Position numbers and translations under genes: made by a program. From the NCBI RefSeq assembly GCF_001308875.1, contig NZ_KQ465107.1, forward strand, positions 1-64,000: a stretch of 64,000 bases of DNA. Direction: 5' to 3'. The notes under the pieces were generated by a model, which was given only the letters and a program-made list of their open reading frames with translations, searched no databases and was not told where the DNA came from. The DNA is from Lysinibacillus sp. ZYM-1. GTDB lineage: Bacteria; Bacillota; Bacilli; Bacillales_A; Planococcaceae. This document shows, one piece after another, positions 44,288 to 52,962 of the stretch; positions within the stretch are counted from its first letter, which is position 1, and each line of letters begins with the position of its first letter.

Positions 44288-44593
44288 TTAGAGCCAGCTA
44301 CTTGCCCATGTTTCAATATTGCGGATAGCGCCTTCAAGTGCTCGCCCTTTATCTGTTAATGAATATTCAACTCGTACTGGAACCTCAGAATACACTTTTC
44401 GCTCAACAAGCCCTTCTTTTTCTAGTTCCTTTAAACGTTCTGATAATAAACGCCCACTAACAGGTAATGCAGACTCAATTTCATTAAAACGCTGTGGTCC
44501 ATCTAATAATTGATATAATATTAAACCCGTCCATCGTTTCCCGATTAAATCCATTGCTTTAGCTAAACGAGGACATAAAGTTGTCTCATTCAT
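44288..44593 (-). CDS. HxlR-family transcriptional regulator
   Basis: 101 residues: CPRLAKAMDLIGKRWTGLILYQLL, FNEIESALPVSGRLLSERLKELEKEGLV and RVEYSLTDKGRAL, the HxlR winged-helix signature. A single Cys at residue 7 matches the redox Cys of YodB/HypR-type members, so it may sense thiol-reactive compounds. Divergent from the YceI gene, its most likely target. Confidence 0.9.
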   Translation of the reverse strand: MNETTLCPRLAKAMDLIGKRWTGLILYQLLDGPQRFNEIESALPVSGRLLSERLKELEKEGLVERKVYSEVPVRVEYSLTDKGRALEGAIRNIETWASSWL

Positions 44594-44948
44594 ATTTTTT
44601 CACCTCAATGTAACTATTGTAACGATTATTGCAGTAAATGTAAATTTGAAGTAACTTATTTACGTAAAATAATTAATTTACTTTTATATATCTAATTACA
44701 AAAAGTAACTTAATATTTTAATCTTTTTCAGTTATGGCGAAACTATCCATAGTTGAGCGATCCGTTCTCCTAATAATAAAATGCCCCTGGTTTCAGTAAT
44801 ATGATTAACTATGTATATTGTGTTTTATAAATGTTCACAGTTTACACTTTTATCTCAGGATATCCTTCCCTATTTATGAAAAATCCATTGAATATGCCAT
44901 TTGTTTACTTTATTATTCGTTGTAGAATGCTGTTTAGGGGGTTTTTAA
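44594..44948. other. Divergent hxlR-yceI intergenic region with a direct repeat
   Basis: 355 AT-rich bases. AAGTAACTTA occurs twice (44649-44658 and 44703-44712), close to the hxlR side, with further TTTACGTAA-type sequence between. These may be HxlR-family operators. No gene seen; a 21-codon frame near 44733 lacks a ribosome site. Confidence 0.45.
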
Positions 44949-45476
44949 ATGAAAAAATACACTATTGATGTCAGTCATTCAACACTGGGCTTTTCTGTAC
45001 GACATATGATGATATCCAAAATTCATGGTACATTTGAATCGTACAACGCTGAAATTGTTACAGCCAATATTGAGCAAATGCAGGATGCAAACATCTCTTT
45101 TACCATTGCAGTGGCTAGTGTCTCCACAAAAAATCATGATCGTGATGTACACCTTGTGTCTCCTGATTTTTTTGATGCAGACGTCTATCCGAAAATAGTT
45201 TTTACTTCTACATATATTGATAAACAAAAAGATAAAACGTTTTTAATACATGGGGATTTAACCATTAAAAACATAACAAGGCCTATCGTATTTACCACAG
45301 TATATACAGGAAACGGGGTTAATCCTTGGGCACAAGAAGTATATGGCTTCCAGGCGAAAACACAAATTGATCGTCGTGATTTTAATTTAGTCTATAATAC
45401 GATTTTAGAAACAGGCGGCGTATTAATTAGTGATGAGATTGACGTTGTGGTAGATGTCGAGTTAAACCCCCTTTAG
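44949..45476 (+). CDS. YceI-family protein
   Basis: 175 residues: YTIDVSHSTLGFSVRHMMISKIHGTFESYNAEI at the N terminus, FFDADVYPKIVFTST, and DRRDFNLVYN, all typical of the lipocalin-like YceI fold, which binds isoprenoid-like lipids. No signal peptide, so cytoplasmic here. Strong ribosome site TAGGGGG. Divergent from an HxlR regulator; a DUF2500 gene follows 35 bases later, likely in the same unit. Confidence 0.9.
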   Translation: MKKYTIDVSHSTLGFSVRHMMISKIHGTFESYNAEIVTANIEQMQDANISFTIAVASVSTKNHDRDVHLVSPDFFDADVYPKIVFTSTYIDKQKDKTFLIHGDLTIKNITRPIVFTTVYTGNGVNPWAQEVYGFQAKTQIDRRDFNLVYNTILETGGVLISDEIDVVVDVELNPL

Positions 45477-45511
45477 TTATAGCTTTACCTAAGGGAAAGG
45501 AGGAATTTTAG

Positions 45512-45883
45512 ATGCTATGGTTTAATGACGGGGTTACATTTGGATCAACCTTTATCACAATCATCTTTTTGATTGTTTTTGGTGGTATCGCCTTCAGCCT
45601 TATTAAAGGTATTGTCACTTGGTCTAACAACAACCATTCACCAATCCTAACTGTACCCGTTAAGGTTGTGACAAAACGTACGAATATACGTGGAGGTTCC
45701 AATAATTCTGGGGCATATACATCCTATTACATCACATTTGAAGTACAAAATGGGGAGCGTCAGGAATTAAAAGTGAATGGTCGTGATTTTGGACAGCTAG
45801 TAGAGGGTGACATCGGTATTTTAACCTATCAAGGCACAAGGTTTCATACATTCGAAAGATATAAAAAGGAGAGTAGCGATTAA
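45512..45883 (+). CDS. DUF2500-type membrane protein (123 aa)
   Basis: One membrane span near 12-35, then a small beta domain: VKVVTKRTNIRGG ... YYITFEVQNGERQELKVNGRDFGQLVEGDIGILTYQGTRFHTFER, matching DUF2500. Role unknown. AAAGGAGGAA ribosome site before ATG 45512. Likely cotranscribed with the YceI gene. Confidence 0.82.
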   Translation: MLWFNDGVTFGSTFITIIFLIVFGGIAFSLIKGIVTWSNNNHSPILTVPVKVVTKRTNIRGGSNNSGAYTSYYITFEVQNGERQELKVNGRDFGQLVEGDIGILTYQGTRFHTFERYKKESSD

Positions 45884-45900
45884 ATCGTACTCTCCTTTTT
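45863..45900 (+). terminator. Bidirectional terminator over the DUF2500 stop
   Basis: Perfect 13-base stem AAAAAGGAGAGTA / TACTCTCCTTTTT (45863-45875, 45888-45900). Serves both convergent genes. Confidence 0.9.
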
Positions 45901-45906
45901 ATGTCT

Positions 45907-48267
45907 TTATTTAATCAAATATTTTGCAAATCCTGCTTCCGTATCTTCTAAATATTCAATTCCACCATCTGCAGAGATAAATTTTTGTGCATCTTTCGCA
46001 GATAGATAAACAACTTTTGTATTAGCTGGGAACTGTACAAATGACCAGTTATTATCCGCAGCAGGGTTAATTGTTTTATTCGCCATAATATAATCCACTA
46101 CAGCTTGACGATTTTCATAAGCATAGTTTGTTATATTAGAGCCATCAGTATTTTTAAATGTCGCTCCATATGATCCACCAACACGATAATTATTTGTAAT
46201 GATGATGAATTCTTGTTTTAAATCAATCGGTTTACCATCATACTGTACATTCTTAATACGGTTCGCCTTTTCATCAACAAGATTACCGCGACGATCATAC
46301 TTAGATGGCGATGTCACATCAATTTGATAAGTTAAGCCATCTAACACGTCAAAATTATAAGAACGTGCTTCTGAATCAATGATATTTTGCTCTTCTGTTT
46401 TATTCGAATCAATCGTTGCAAAAATACCTGCAGCCATCTCTAACCACTCTATAGCTTGAGCACCTGTTACTTTAATTGTTGCTACAGTATTATCATAATG
46501 ATAAATGTCCGCCATATTTTTAATGGCAAGTGGACCAACTGGAATGTTTGTATAATCTAGTGGATTATTTCTAGAACCCGCTTTGAAAGGTGCCCCAGCA
46601 GAAAGAAGCGGCGTTTTTTCATCAGCAGTTCCCTTTAACTCCTGTTCAATAAACCATTTTTGCGCTTGTGTTACAATTTGAATAGAAGGATCATCTTGCA
46701 CCATTGAGAAATAACTATGGATTGGTGCAGTTGTTTCACCAACAGGCTGGCGAATATACGTTAAAGTGCCCTCATGTGCTTCTTTAATTGCCTCTAACAC
46801 CGTAGTGGATGGTTGTAAACCTTCTTGCTTGATCGATTGCAATGAGCCACTTCCATCTACCACAATCCACTCTGATCCTTGCTGTTCCAGTTTTAGATCA
46901 ATGACACCAAGATGGCTACCATAGCTACCTGCCATAACAGTAGGAACACCATGAATAGTCCCCTTCTCTTGATCTACATCTTTCAAATCCTTGTAGTCAC
47001 CTGGGAATGTTAAGTGAGAATGCCCTGTGATTAAAGCATCAATGCCTTCGATCTCAGCTAATTGATAGCCAACATTTTCAGTTCCTTTCACGTAAGTGTC
47101 CTCCCCAATACCTGAATGGGAAAGAACAACAATTACGTCTGCTCCAGCCTTTTGCATTTCTGGTACTACTTCTTTTACTGCTTCAACTGGTTCTTGCATG
47201 TCAACTTTACCAGCTAAATGAATGGCATCCCATTCAACAATTTTCGTTGGTACAATCCCAGTCACACCAACTTTTAGTGTATGTTTCTTACCTGTCTTGT
47301 CTACTACTTCTTTTTCAATAATGACATAAGGTGTATACATATGCTCTTTTGTTTTTGCATCGTAAGTATTGGCATTTACAACTGGATATTTTGCATCATT
47401 TAATACTTCATCTAAGAAGTCTAGGCCATAGTTGAATTCATGGTTTCCTAAAGTTCCACCATCGTATTTTAACGTGTTAAGTGCTGCAACAGCAGGATGA
47501 ACTTCCCCTGGCTTTAGTACACTTTCTAATGCTTTGTAAGAACCAAGTGGCGTACCTTGAATTAGGTCTCCATTATCGAATAGTAATGTGTTTGGATTTT
47601 TAGCACGCGCTTGTTCAATTAATGTAGCTGTATTGGCTAAACCAACCTCAGATGATTGCGCATCTAAATAGTAATTATAATTTGCTAAATTTGTATGAAT
47701 ATCTGTCGTTCCTAAAATTTGAAGGTCTACTGATACCCCATTTGAAGGTGCTTTGTATTCTGCTACAAAACGCTCCACTATACTTTCCATTTGCTCCTTC
47801 GTTACATAGTCACGAGGGCGAATAGTATTATCCTCAAAAGCTTGAAGAATATTTGCTGCAACAGCATTCGCTAAATCTTGTTTATATGCCTCAGCAATTT
47901 GATCTGCATCCTTAAATTCGTCTAAAACCGAGAGGGAAGCGTTTTCACTAACTAGTCCACGAGCAGATATTACAAATGCTTGTTGGCGTGTTAATTTATC
48001 ATTTGGACCAAATGTGTTTGCTGTTTTCCCTTTAATAAGTTTTAATTGTACAGCCTTTTCTACATAAGGTGCTAAATCCTTAGAGACGTCGGTAAAAGTA
48101 AGCGAAGAACCATCACCTAATTCTACATCTAAGCTTTCTACTAATTCTTTTACATAATCTGCGCGTGTAACTTCATTGGAAGCAGCATTAGCAGTGAATC
48201 CGAATGGTATCAACGCGAATAAAACTAGTAACACAGCTAAGAATTTAGTTATTAATTTCTTGTTCAT
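45907..48267 (-). CDS. S-layer-anchored 5'-nucleotidase / 2',3'-cyclic phosphodiesterase
   Basis: 786 residues. Signal peptide to about residue 28, then three SLH domains (about 30-170; FTDVSKDLAPYVEKAVQLKLIKGK is typical) and a metallophosphatase plus C-terminal 5'-nucleotidase domain: LGTTDIHTNL, LFDNGDLIQGTPLG, LGNHEFNYGLDF, ITGHSHLTFPG and the substrate motif NYRVGGSYG. Exported and bound to the cell wall through SLH; scavenges nucleotides outside the cell. N-terminal rather than C-terminal SLH is notable. Start ATG 48267 with AGGAGGTTG upstream. Confidence 0.92.
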   Translation of the reverse strand: MNKKLITKFLAVLLVLFALIPFGFTANAASNEVTRADYVKELVESLDVELGDGSSLTFTDVSKDLAPYVEKAVQLKLIKGKTANTFGPNDKLTRQQAFVISARGLVSENASLSVLDEFKDADQIAEAYKQDLANAVAANILQAFEDNTIRPRDYVTKEQMESIVERFVAEYKAPSNGVSVDLQILGTTDIHTNLANYNYYLDAQSSEVGLANTATLIEQARAKNPNTLLFDNGDLIQGTPLGSYKALESVLKPGEVHPAVAALNTLKYDGGTLGNHEFNYGLDFLDEVLNDAKYPVVNANTYDAKTKEHMYTPYVIIEKEVVDKTGKKHTLKVGVTGIVPTKIVEWDAIHLAGKVDMQEPVEAVKEVVPEMQKAGADVIVVLSHSGIGEDTYVKGTENVGYQLAEIEGIDALITGHSHLTFPGDYKDLKDVDQEKGTIHGVPTVMAGSYGSHLGVIDLKLEQQGSEWIVVDGSGSLQSIKQEGLQPSTTVLEAIKEAHEGTLTYIRQPVGETTAPIHSYFSMVQDDPSIQIVTQAQKWFIEQELKGTADEKTPLLSAGAPFKAGSRNNPLDYTNIPVGPLAIKNMADIYHYDNTVATIKVTGAQAIEWLEMAAGIFATIDSNKTEEQNIIDSEARSYNFDVLDGLTYQIDVTSPSKYDRRGNLVDEKANRIKNVQYDGKPIDLKQEFIIITNNYRVGGSYGATFKNTDGSNITNYAYENRQAVVDYIMANKTINPAADNNWSFVQFPANTKVVYLSAKDAQKFISADGGIEYLEDTEAGFAKYLIK

Positions 48268-48523
48268 ACAACAACCTCCTTATTCATCTAGTATTTTCCT
48301 ACAAATACTATTATATTAAACTAACTCTATTTTTTACTGAATAATTAGCCCTAATTATATGTATTTTTAAAAGAATGAATAATTACTTTCCTATAAAATC
48401 ACATATTTCTATCATTTTTATCTTTCCTCTCCCAATAAGATGTTAGGAAATGTAAATTCCGAATATATAATTAATATCAATATGTCCCGCCTCCATACCA
48501 CCCCATACCTCTGTTCATAAAAT
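48268..48523. other. Intergenic region upstream of the SLH-nucleotidase gene
   Basis: AT-rich; must contain the promoter of the SLH-nucleotidase gene on the minus strand, but no boxes stand out. No gene seen. Confidence 0.45.
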
Positions 48524-48556
48524 AAAAAAAGCTCTCTCAAATTTGAGAGAACTTTT
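48524..48556 (-). terminator. Terminator after azoR
   Basis: Palindromic stem TCTCTCAAA/TTTGAGAGA (48533-48550) followed by seven T residues on the minus strand. Confidence 0.88.
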
Positions 48557-48571
48557 AGTAAAAAATATTTT

Positions 48572-49198
48572 TTATGCGTTTACAGCTTGAAGTGATTGAG
48601 CTACTTTTTTCACTTCTTCTAGGCCATTTGCAATAATTTCTTGTGCTTTATCAGGTGATGCATTGTGACCTTCAATAATTACTTCTTCGATAATTTCTAT
48701 ACCGAAAACGCCACCTACTACATTTTTAATATAGTTTACTGACATTTCCATTGGCTGTGTTTCTGGTAGTGAGTAATAACCACCACGTGCATTTAAAATA
48801 ATTGCTTTTTTGTCAGTCATTAAGCTAATTAATTGACCATTTTCACCGTATTTAAACGTGAAACCTGCTTGGTATACGTAGTCAATAAATGTTTGTAATG
48901 GTGCTGGAATTGTTAAGTTCCAAAGTGGGAAAGCAAATACTACTAAATCAGCTGCTGTTAAAGCATCCATTGCTTTTTGTTTAGCCGCTAAAATACGTGA
49001 TTCGATGTCTGTTAACTCGCCACCATTTTGTACTTTACCAAATGCGTTGAAAAGGTCTTGCCCAAAGTATGGCATATCTTCTGCAAATACGTCAAAAGTT
49101 GTAACGTTTACACCTTGTACATTTTCCATAAATGTATCGTACATTTTTGTTGAAATACCATCTGGGCGGTTGTTAGCTTTTACTACTAAAACGTTCAT
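48572..49198 (-). CDS. azoR: FMN-dependent NADH-azoreductase AzoR (AzoR2/YvaB-like)
   Basis: 208 residues with the flavodoxin-like fold: VVKANNRPDGISTKMYDTF for FMN phosphate, FAFPLWNLTIPAPLQTFIDYV, and ILNARGGYYS. Two-electron reduction of quinones and azo compounds, protecting thiols. It has a strong promoter followed by a MhqR-type operator, so it is expected to be induced by quinones. ATG 49198. Confidence 0.93.
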   Translation of the reverse strand: MNVLVVKANNRPDGISTKMYDTFMENVQGVNVTTFDVFAEDMPYFGQDLFNAFGKVQNGGELTDIESRILAAKQKAMDALTAADLVVFAFPLWNLTIPAPLQTFIDYVYQAGFTFKYGENGQLISLMTDKKAIILNARGGYYSLPETQPMEMSVNYIKNVVGGVFGIEIIEEVIIEGHNASPDKAQEIIANGLEEVKKVAQSLQAVNA

Positions 49199-49231
49199 TA
49201 TATAAAATCTCCCTTAAATTTCATAATTTAT

Positions 49232-49249
49232 TATCTCGAATTCAAGATA
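49232..49249 (-). promoter_or_regulatory. MhqR-type operator upstream of azoR
   Basis: TATCTCGAATTCAAGATA, an imperfect palindrome matching the B. subtilis MhqR consensus (tATCTcgaAtTCgAGATa) known before azoR2 and mhq genes. It lies just downstream of the azoR -10 box, where repressor binding would block transcription. Confidence 0.75.
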
Positions 49250-49256
49250 TAAACTT

Positions 49257-49285
49257 ATCTTAAAAAAGTTCTTCTAAAAAGTCAA
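49257..49285 (-). promoter_or_regulatory. Promoter of azoR (sigma-A)
   Basis: TTGACT (49280-49285), 17-bp spacer, TAAGAT (49257-49262) on the minus strand. Confidence 0.8.
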
Positions 49286-49342
49286 CGTTACTTTTCTAAG
49301 ACTTTTGACTGAAATATTAAAAAGTTTTTATACTAAAACGAA

Positions 49343-49372
49343 CAGAGGGGCTGAATACTTCAAGCCCCTCTG
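49343..49372 (-). terminator. Terminator after the DsbA-like gene
   Basis: ACAGAGGGGCT pairs with AGCCCCTCTGT around an 8-base loop; the tail on the minus strand is T-rich (TTCGTTTTAG). Confidence 0.85.
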
Positions 49373-49392
49373 TAGTTAGAGTAATTATTTCG

Positions 49393-50100
49393 CTATAATT
49401 TACAGTTATCATCCGTACAAACACCAGCATCCCCTGTGCCAGCCATTTTTAGGCCAGGTTGTAAGCCCTCTTCCTCAGCCACCTTACGTAGTGTATCTTC
49501 GAATACTTCTTGCGGTTGGGCACCTGAAATACCGTATTTGCGGTTTAAAACAAAGAATGGGACCCCACGAACGCCAAGCTGCAACCCTTCTTGAATATCT
49601 GTTTCTACCTCAGTTTTAAATTCATCCGTAGCAAGAATCTTTGCCACTTCTTCGCGTTGTAATCCTACTTGTTCGGCGATTTCTAATAATACATCCTCTT
49701 GTCCAATACGTTTTCCTTCAATAAAATGACTGTGCAATAAAGATTCAACCAATGTTGTAACATCTCCCTGTTGTTCAGCCCATTTTACAAGTCGATGTGC
49801 TTTTAACGTATTCTCTTCCATTAGATTGATAAAGTCGTAGTTTAAGCCAACTTCTTTCGCACGTGCAGTGACACCCAGTGTCATTTCTTTAGCCTTCTCT
49901 AAAGACATTCCATATTTCTTCGCTAACGATTCATACACAGTAATATTCGAATCTACTGGGGTATTAGGATCTAGTTGATAGCTTTTATAAACAAGCTCCA
50001 CTTGCCCACCAAGGCCAGTATCTTCAATCGCTTGTTCTAATTGTTTTTTTCCAATATAACAAAATGGACACACATAGTCAGACCAAATTTCAATTTTCAT
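49393..50100 (-). CDS. DsbA-family (FrnE-like) thiol-disulfide oxidoreductase
   Basis: 235 residues. Thioredoxin fold with the active site CPFC at residues 11-14 (SDYVCPFCYIGKKQ), helical insertion in the middle, cis-Pro region VRGVPFFVLN near 178, and a C-terminal Cys pair in VCTDDNCKL, as in FrnE-type proteins. No signal peptide, so cytoplasmic. Divergent from the FAD/Rieske gene across 124 bases, which may share redox regulation. Confidence 0.9.
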   Translation of the reverse strand: MKIEIWSDYVCPFCYIGKKQLEQAIEDTGLGGQVELVYKSYQLDPNTPVDSNITVYESLAKKYGMSLEKAKEMTLGVTARAKEVGLNYDFINLMEENTLKAHRLVKWAEQQGDVTTLVESLLHSHFIEGKRIGQEDVLLEIAEQVGLQREEVAKILATDEFKTEVETDIQEGLQLGVRGVPFFVLNRKYGISGAQPQEVFEDTLRKVAEEEGLQPGLKMAGTGDAGVCTDDNCKL

Positions 50101-50224
50101 TACTCACACTCTCCTTTTGCTACATTGTAGCGATAGATCAAATCGCAAGGCAATTTTTATGCTTCATTGCATAAATTTTCAAGTACATCTACATACTGAA
50201 CATAAAAACATTGTGAGGTTACCT

Positions 50225-51604
50225 ATGACACAATCTCTTTGGCTCGCTACTTCCGAATCAGTCTCACTATCGTCACTTACTTCATCAACAACTTGTGATG
50301 TATGTATAGTCGGTGGGGGCTTAACTGGTCTTTATACAGCCTATACTTTGGCAAAAGCAGGTGTTGATGTACTTTTACTTGAAGCGAACACCCATTTTGG
50401 TCATGGTACAACTGGCCACTCCACAGGTAAACTAACTGCTCAGCACAGTATCGTCTATGCAAATCTTTTAGAAAAATTATCTGTTGATGAGGCACAGCTA
50501 TACTACCAGCTCAATCAACAAGCCATCGAAAGGGCAACACAATTACTTCCGCAAAGCAGTGTAAAACAAGTAGATTCGCTGCTATACTGTCAAACAAAAG
50601 AAGGTTATGCACAATTATTAAAAGAATGGAATGCTTATAAGGTCTTAAATATTAAGTCAAAAATCACCACAGAAACAGAGCTTCCTTTTCCTATCACAAA
50701 AGCATTATGCATGCCCCAACAAGCTCAAATAAATCCTGTGGAGGTAAGTAATTTCCTTGCCAAAGAAGCACAGGCGATGGGTGTAAAACTTTATACAAAT
50801 ACCCGCGTTCAGCAATTAAACATAGCACAAAATAGCTTACATACCGAAAAGAATATGTCGGTTCAATACAACAAGCTTATTTTGTGCTCACATTATCCAA
50901 TTGAGGCATTTAAAGGGCTAAAGCTATTTAAACTGTCAAATAGTCGCTCTTATATGGTGGCTAGTAAAATTTCTGAAACGATGCAGGGTCAATACCTGTC
51001 AGTTGATTTTCCTTCTCGATCCATTCGAACAGCCACGATTAACAACGAACATTTTTTAGTACTTGGTGGAGCGAATCACATTGCCGGGGAAACAGTCCAT
51101 ACCGAACCGTACTATGAGGCCATTTCAAATGAAATGAAAGAACATTTTGAGCAAGAACCCCTTTATCGATGGTCTGCTCAGGATATTGAAACACCCGATA
51201 TTGTTCCTTATGTAGGTAGAATTACAAACTCATTACCAAACGTATTCATTGCTACTGGCTACAGAAAATGGGGGATTTCTAATTCCTTTGTTGCTGGTGA
51301 CATTTTATCCTCTCTGATTACTGGATCAAGAAGTGAGGATGGTGCCATGGCACTCTATTCACCATCACGTACAAAATTCGGTGCGCAATTTATGCAAATG
51401 CTTAAAGTTGGTGGCTTTGTTGCAAAAGAATATATAGCTGGTTATATGAGGCATGCTAATACTCCAACCTGTACTCACCTGGGCTGTAAGACGAAATGGA
51501 ATGAAGCTGATGAAACATGGGATTGTCCTTGCCATGGCTCCCGCTTCAATGCTAAGGGAGAAGTACTTGAAGGACCCGCAGTACAACCATTAAAACTAGA
51601 TTAA
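50225..51604 (+). CDS. FAD-dependent oxidoreductase with C-terminal Rieske domain (YhfW-like)
   Basis: 459 residues. Rossmann FAD site CIVGGGLTG (27-35), DAO fold (HGTTGHSTGKLTAQH), then a C-terminal Rieske [2Fe-2S] domain. Ligands are C416-x-H418 and C434-x-x-H437, with C421 and C436 placed to form the bc1-type disulfide. Resembles B. subtilis YhfW. Substrate not known; electrons probably pass from substrate through FAD to the cluster. ATG 50225 with GAGGT upstream. Confidence 0.9.
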   Translation: MTQSLWLATSESVSLSSLTSSTTCDVCIVGGGLTGLYTAYTLAKAGVDVLLLEANTHFGHGTTGHSTGKLTAQHSIVYANLLEKLSVDEAQLYYQLNQQAIERATQLLPQSSVKQVDSLLYCQTKEGYAQLLKEWNAYKVLNIKSKITTETELPFPITKALCMPQQAQINPVEVSNFLAKEAQAMGVKLYTNTRVQQLNIAQNSLHTEKNMSVQYNKLILCSHYPIEAFKGLKLFKLSNSRSYMVASKISETMQGQYLSVDFPSRSIRTATINNEHFLVLGGANHIAGETVHTEPYYEAISNEMKEHFEQEPLYRWSAQDIETPDIVPYVGRITNSLPNVFIATGYRKWGISNSFVAGDILSSLITGSRSEDGAMALYSPSRTKFGAQFMQMLKVGGFVAKEYIAGYMRHANTPTCTHLGCKTKWNEADETWDCPCHGSRFNAKGEVLEGPAVQPLKLD

Positions 51605-51637
51605 AAAAAGAGGTTGTCTAAATGACAACCTCTTTCA
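51603..51637 (+). terminator. Bidirectional terminator between the FAD/Rieske gene and ppaC
   Basis: AGAGGTTGTC / GACAACCTCT stem with a 5-base loop; A7 on the left and T-rich on the right. Confidence 0.88.
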
Positions 51638-51639
51638 AA

Positions 51640-52566
51640 TTATTTTAGCACTTCTGTTAAAACTGGTACAATTTGTTTTTTACGAGAAACAACGCCTGGT
51701 AACACAACTCGGTTGTTAATAAGCTCAGCACCGAATCCTTTTGCCGCCGCTTTTGCTACTTGTCCAATTGCTACAGCTGTAGAATCGTTGTTTAAAATAT
51801 CTGTCACAACGAAAAAGAATAAATCTAAACCGTTTTCAGCAACATTTTTGTTTAATAAGATCTCTAATTCCTCTTGTCGATTTAGTACATCATTAATATC
51901 CACAGCATTTACTTGTGCAACAACAGATTTGTACTCACCGAATTGGAATTCCTTCGCATCTAACGATAATAGATCTTCTAAAGATTTATCAGATAGATCA
52001 GCACCTGCTTTTAGCATTGCTAATCCATATTCTTCAGCATTTACATCAGCAATTTTCGCTAGCTCTTCGCCTGCTTTTACATCTTGTTCCGTGCAAGTTG
52101 GTGATTTGAATAGTAATGTATCAGAAACGATTGCGGATAACATTAAGCCAGCAATGTTTGCTGGTATTTCCACACCGTTTTCGTTAAAAATTTTCTTTAG
52201 AATAGTAGCTGTACAGCCTACTGGTTCTGCACGATAATAGAGTGGATCAGCTGTTTGGAAGTTGGCAATGCGGTGGTGATCAATTACCTCTGCAATTTGC
52301 ACTTCCTCAATACCATCAGCTGATTGTTGGAATTCATTGTGGTCTACTAGAATAACTTTGTCCGCTTCCCCAACTACAGATGAGATCAAACGTGGCGCTT
52401 CAAAGCTAAATTTATCTAAAGCAAATTGTGTTTCGTTATTAACATCTCCAAGACGTACAGCCTCTGCTTCTTCCCCAATTTGTTGCTTTAAATAGGCATA
52501 TACAATTGCAGACGTGATTGTGTCTGTATCTGGATTTTTATGTCCAAAGACTAATACTTTACTCAT
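51640..52566 (-). CDS. ppaC: Manganese-dependent inorganic pyrophosphatase
   Basis: 308 residues of family II (DHH): [29 protein letters not shown] and GCTATI in the N-terminal domain, and DHHA2 domain ending [17 protein letters not shown]. Hydrolyses pyrophosphate and needs Mn2+, which links it functionally to MntR. ATG 52566 with AGGAGGAAT upstream. Confidence 0.96.
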   Translation of the reverse strand: MSKVLVFGHKNPDTDTITSAIVYAYLKQQIGEEAEAVRLGDVNNETQFALDKFSFEAPRLISSVVGEADKVILVDHNEFQQSADGIEEVQIAEVIDHHRIANFQTADPLYYRAEPVGCTATILKKIFNENGVEIPANIAGLMLSAIVSDTLLFKSPTCTEQDVKAGEELAKIADVNAEEYGLAMLKAGADLSDKSLEDLLSLDAKEFQFGEYKSVVAQVNAVDINDVLNRQEELEILLNKNVAENGLDLFFFVVTDILNNDSTAVAIGQVAKAAAKGFGAELINNRVVLPGVVSRKKQIVPVLTEVLK

Positions 52567-52962
52567 TGAATTTATTCCTCCTAAAATGACCTTACATTTA
52601 TCTTTTATTTTATCATACCTTATGGACTAACAAATGATAATTTGAAACATTAAGTAAACCATCCTATTTCATATAATATACAATAATAACTTCACACTAC
52701 CAATAACCAACTTTACAAATATAAATTACACATTACAAATCCCTCAAATTGTCATTTATGTATACTTAGTGCATCCAACCCCTCTTTATAATTATCTATT
52801 CTTACCATCCTATTTTTAACATTAGATAGTAAAAATGCATCTTTTTTTATTATTATTTAGTTTATATAGATAATTAGTTGGGTTTTCATATTTAAGTAAG
52901 CATAATTTTATGCTATTATCAGATAGTCTATATTTTTGGATATTCAGGAAATGAGGATTACG
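52567..52962. other. Divergent intergenic region before ppaC and the GNAT fusion
   Basis: About 395 very AT-rich bases. A short inverted repeat AGCATAATTTTATGCT (near 52901-52916) lies about 50 bases before the acetyltransferase start. No gene seen. Confidence 0.45.

Noticed and set aside
44733-44798. 21-codon frame starting ATG GCG AAA in the hxlR-yceI gap
   Set aside because: No ribosome site and no terminator; chance frame.
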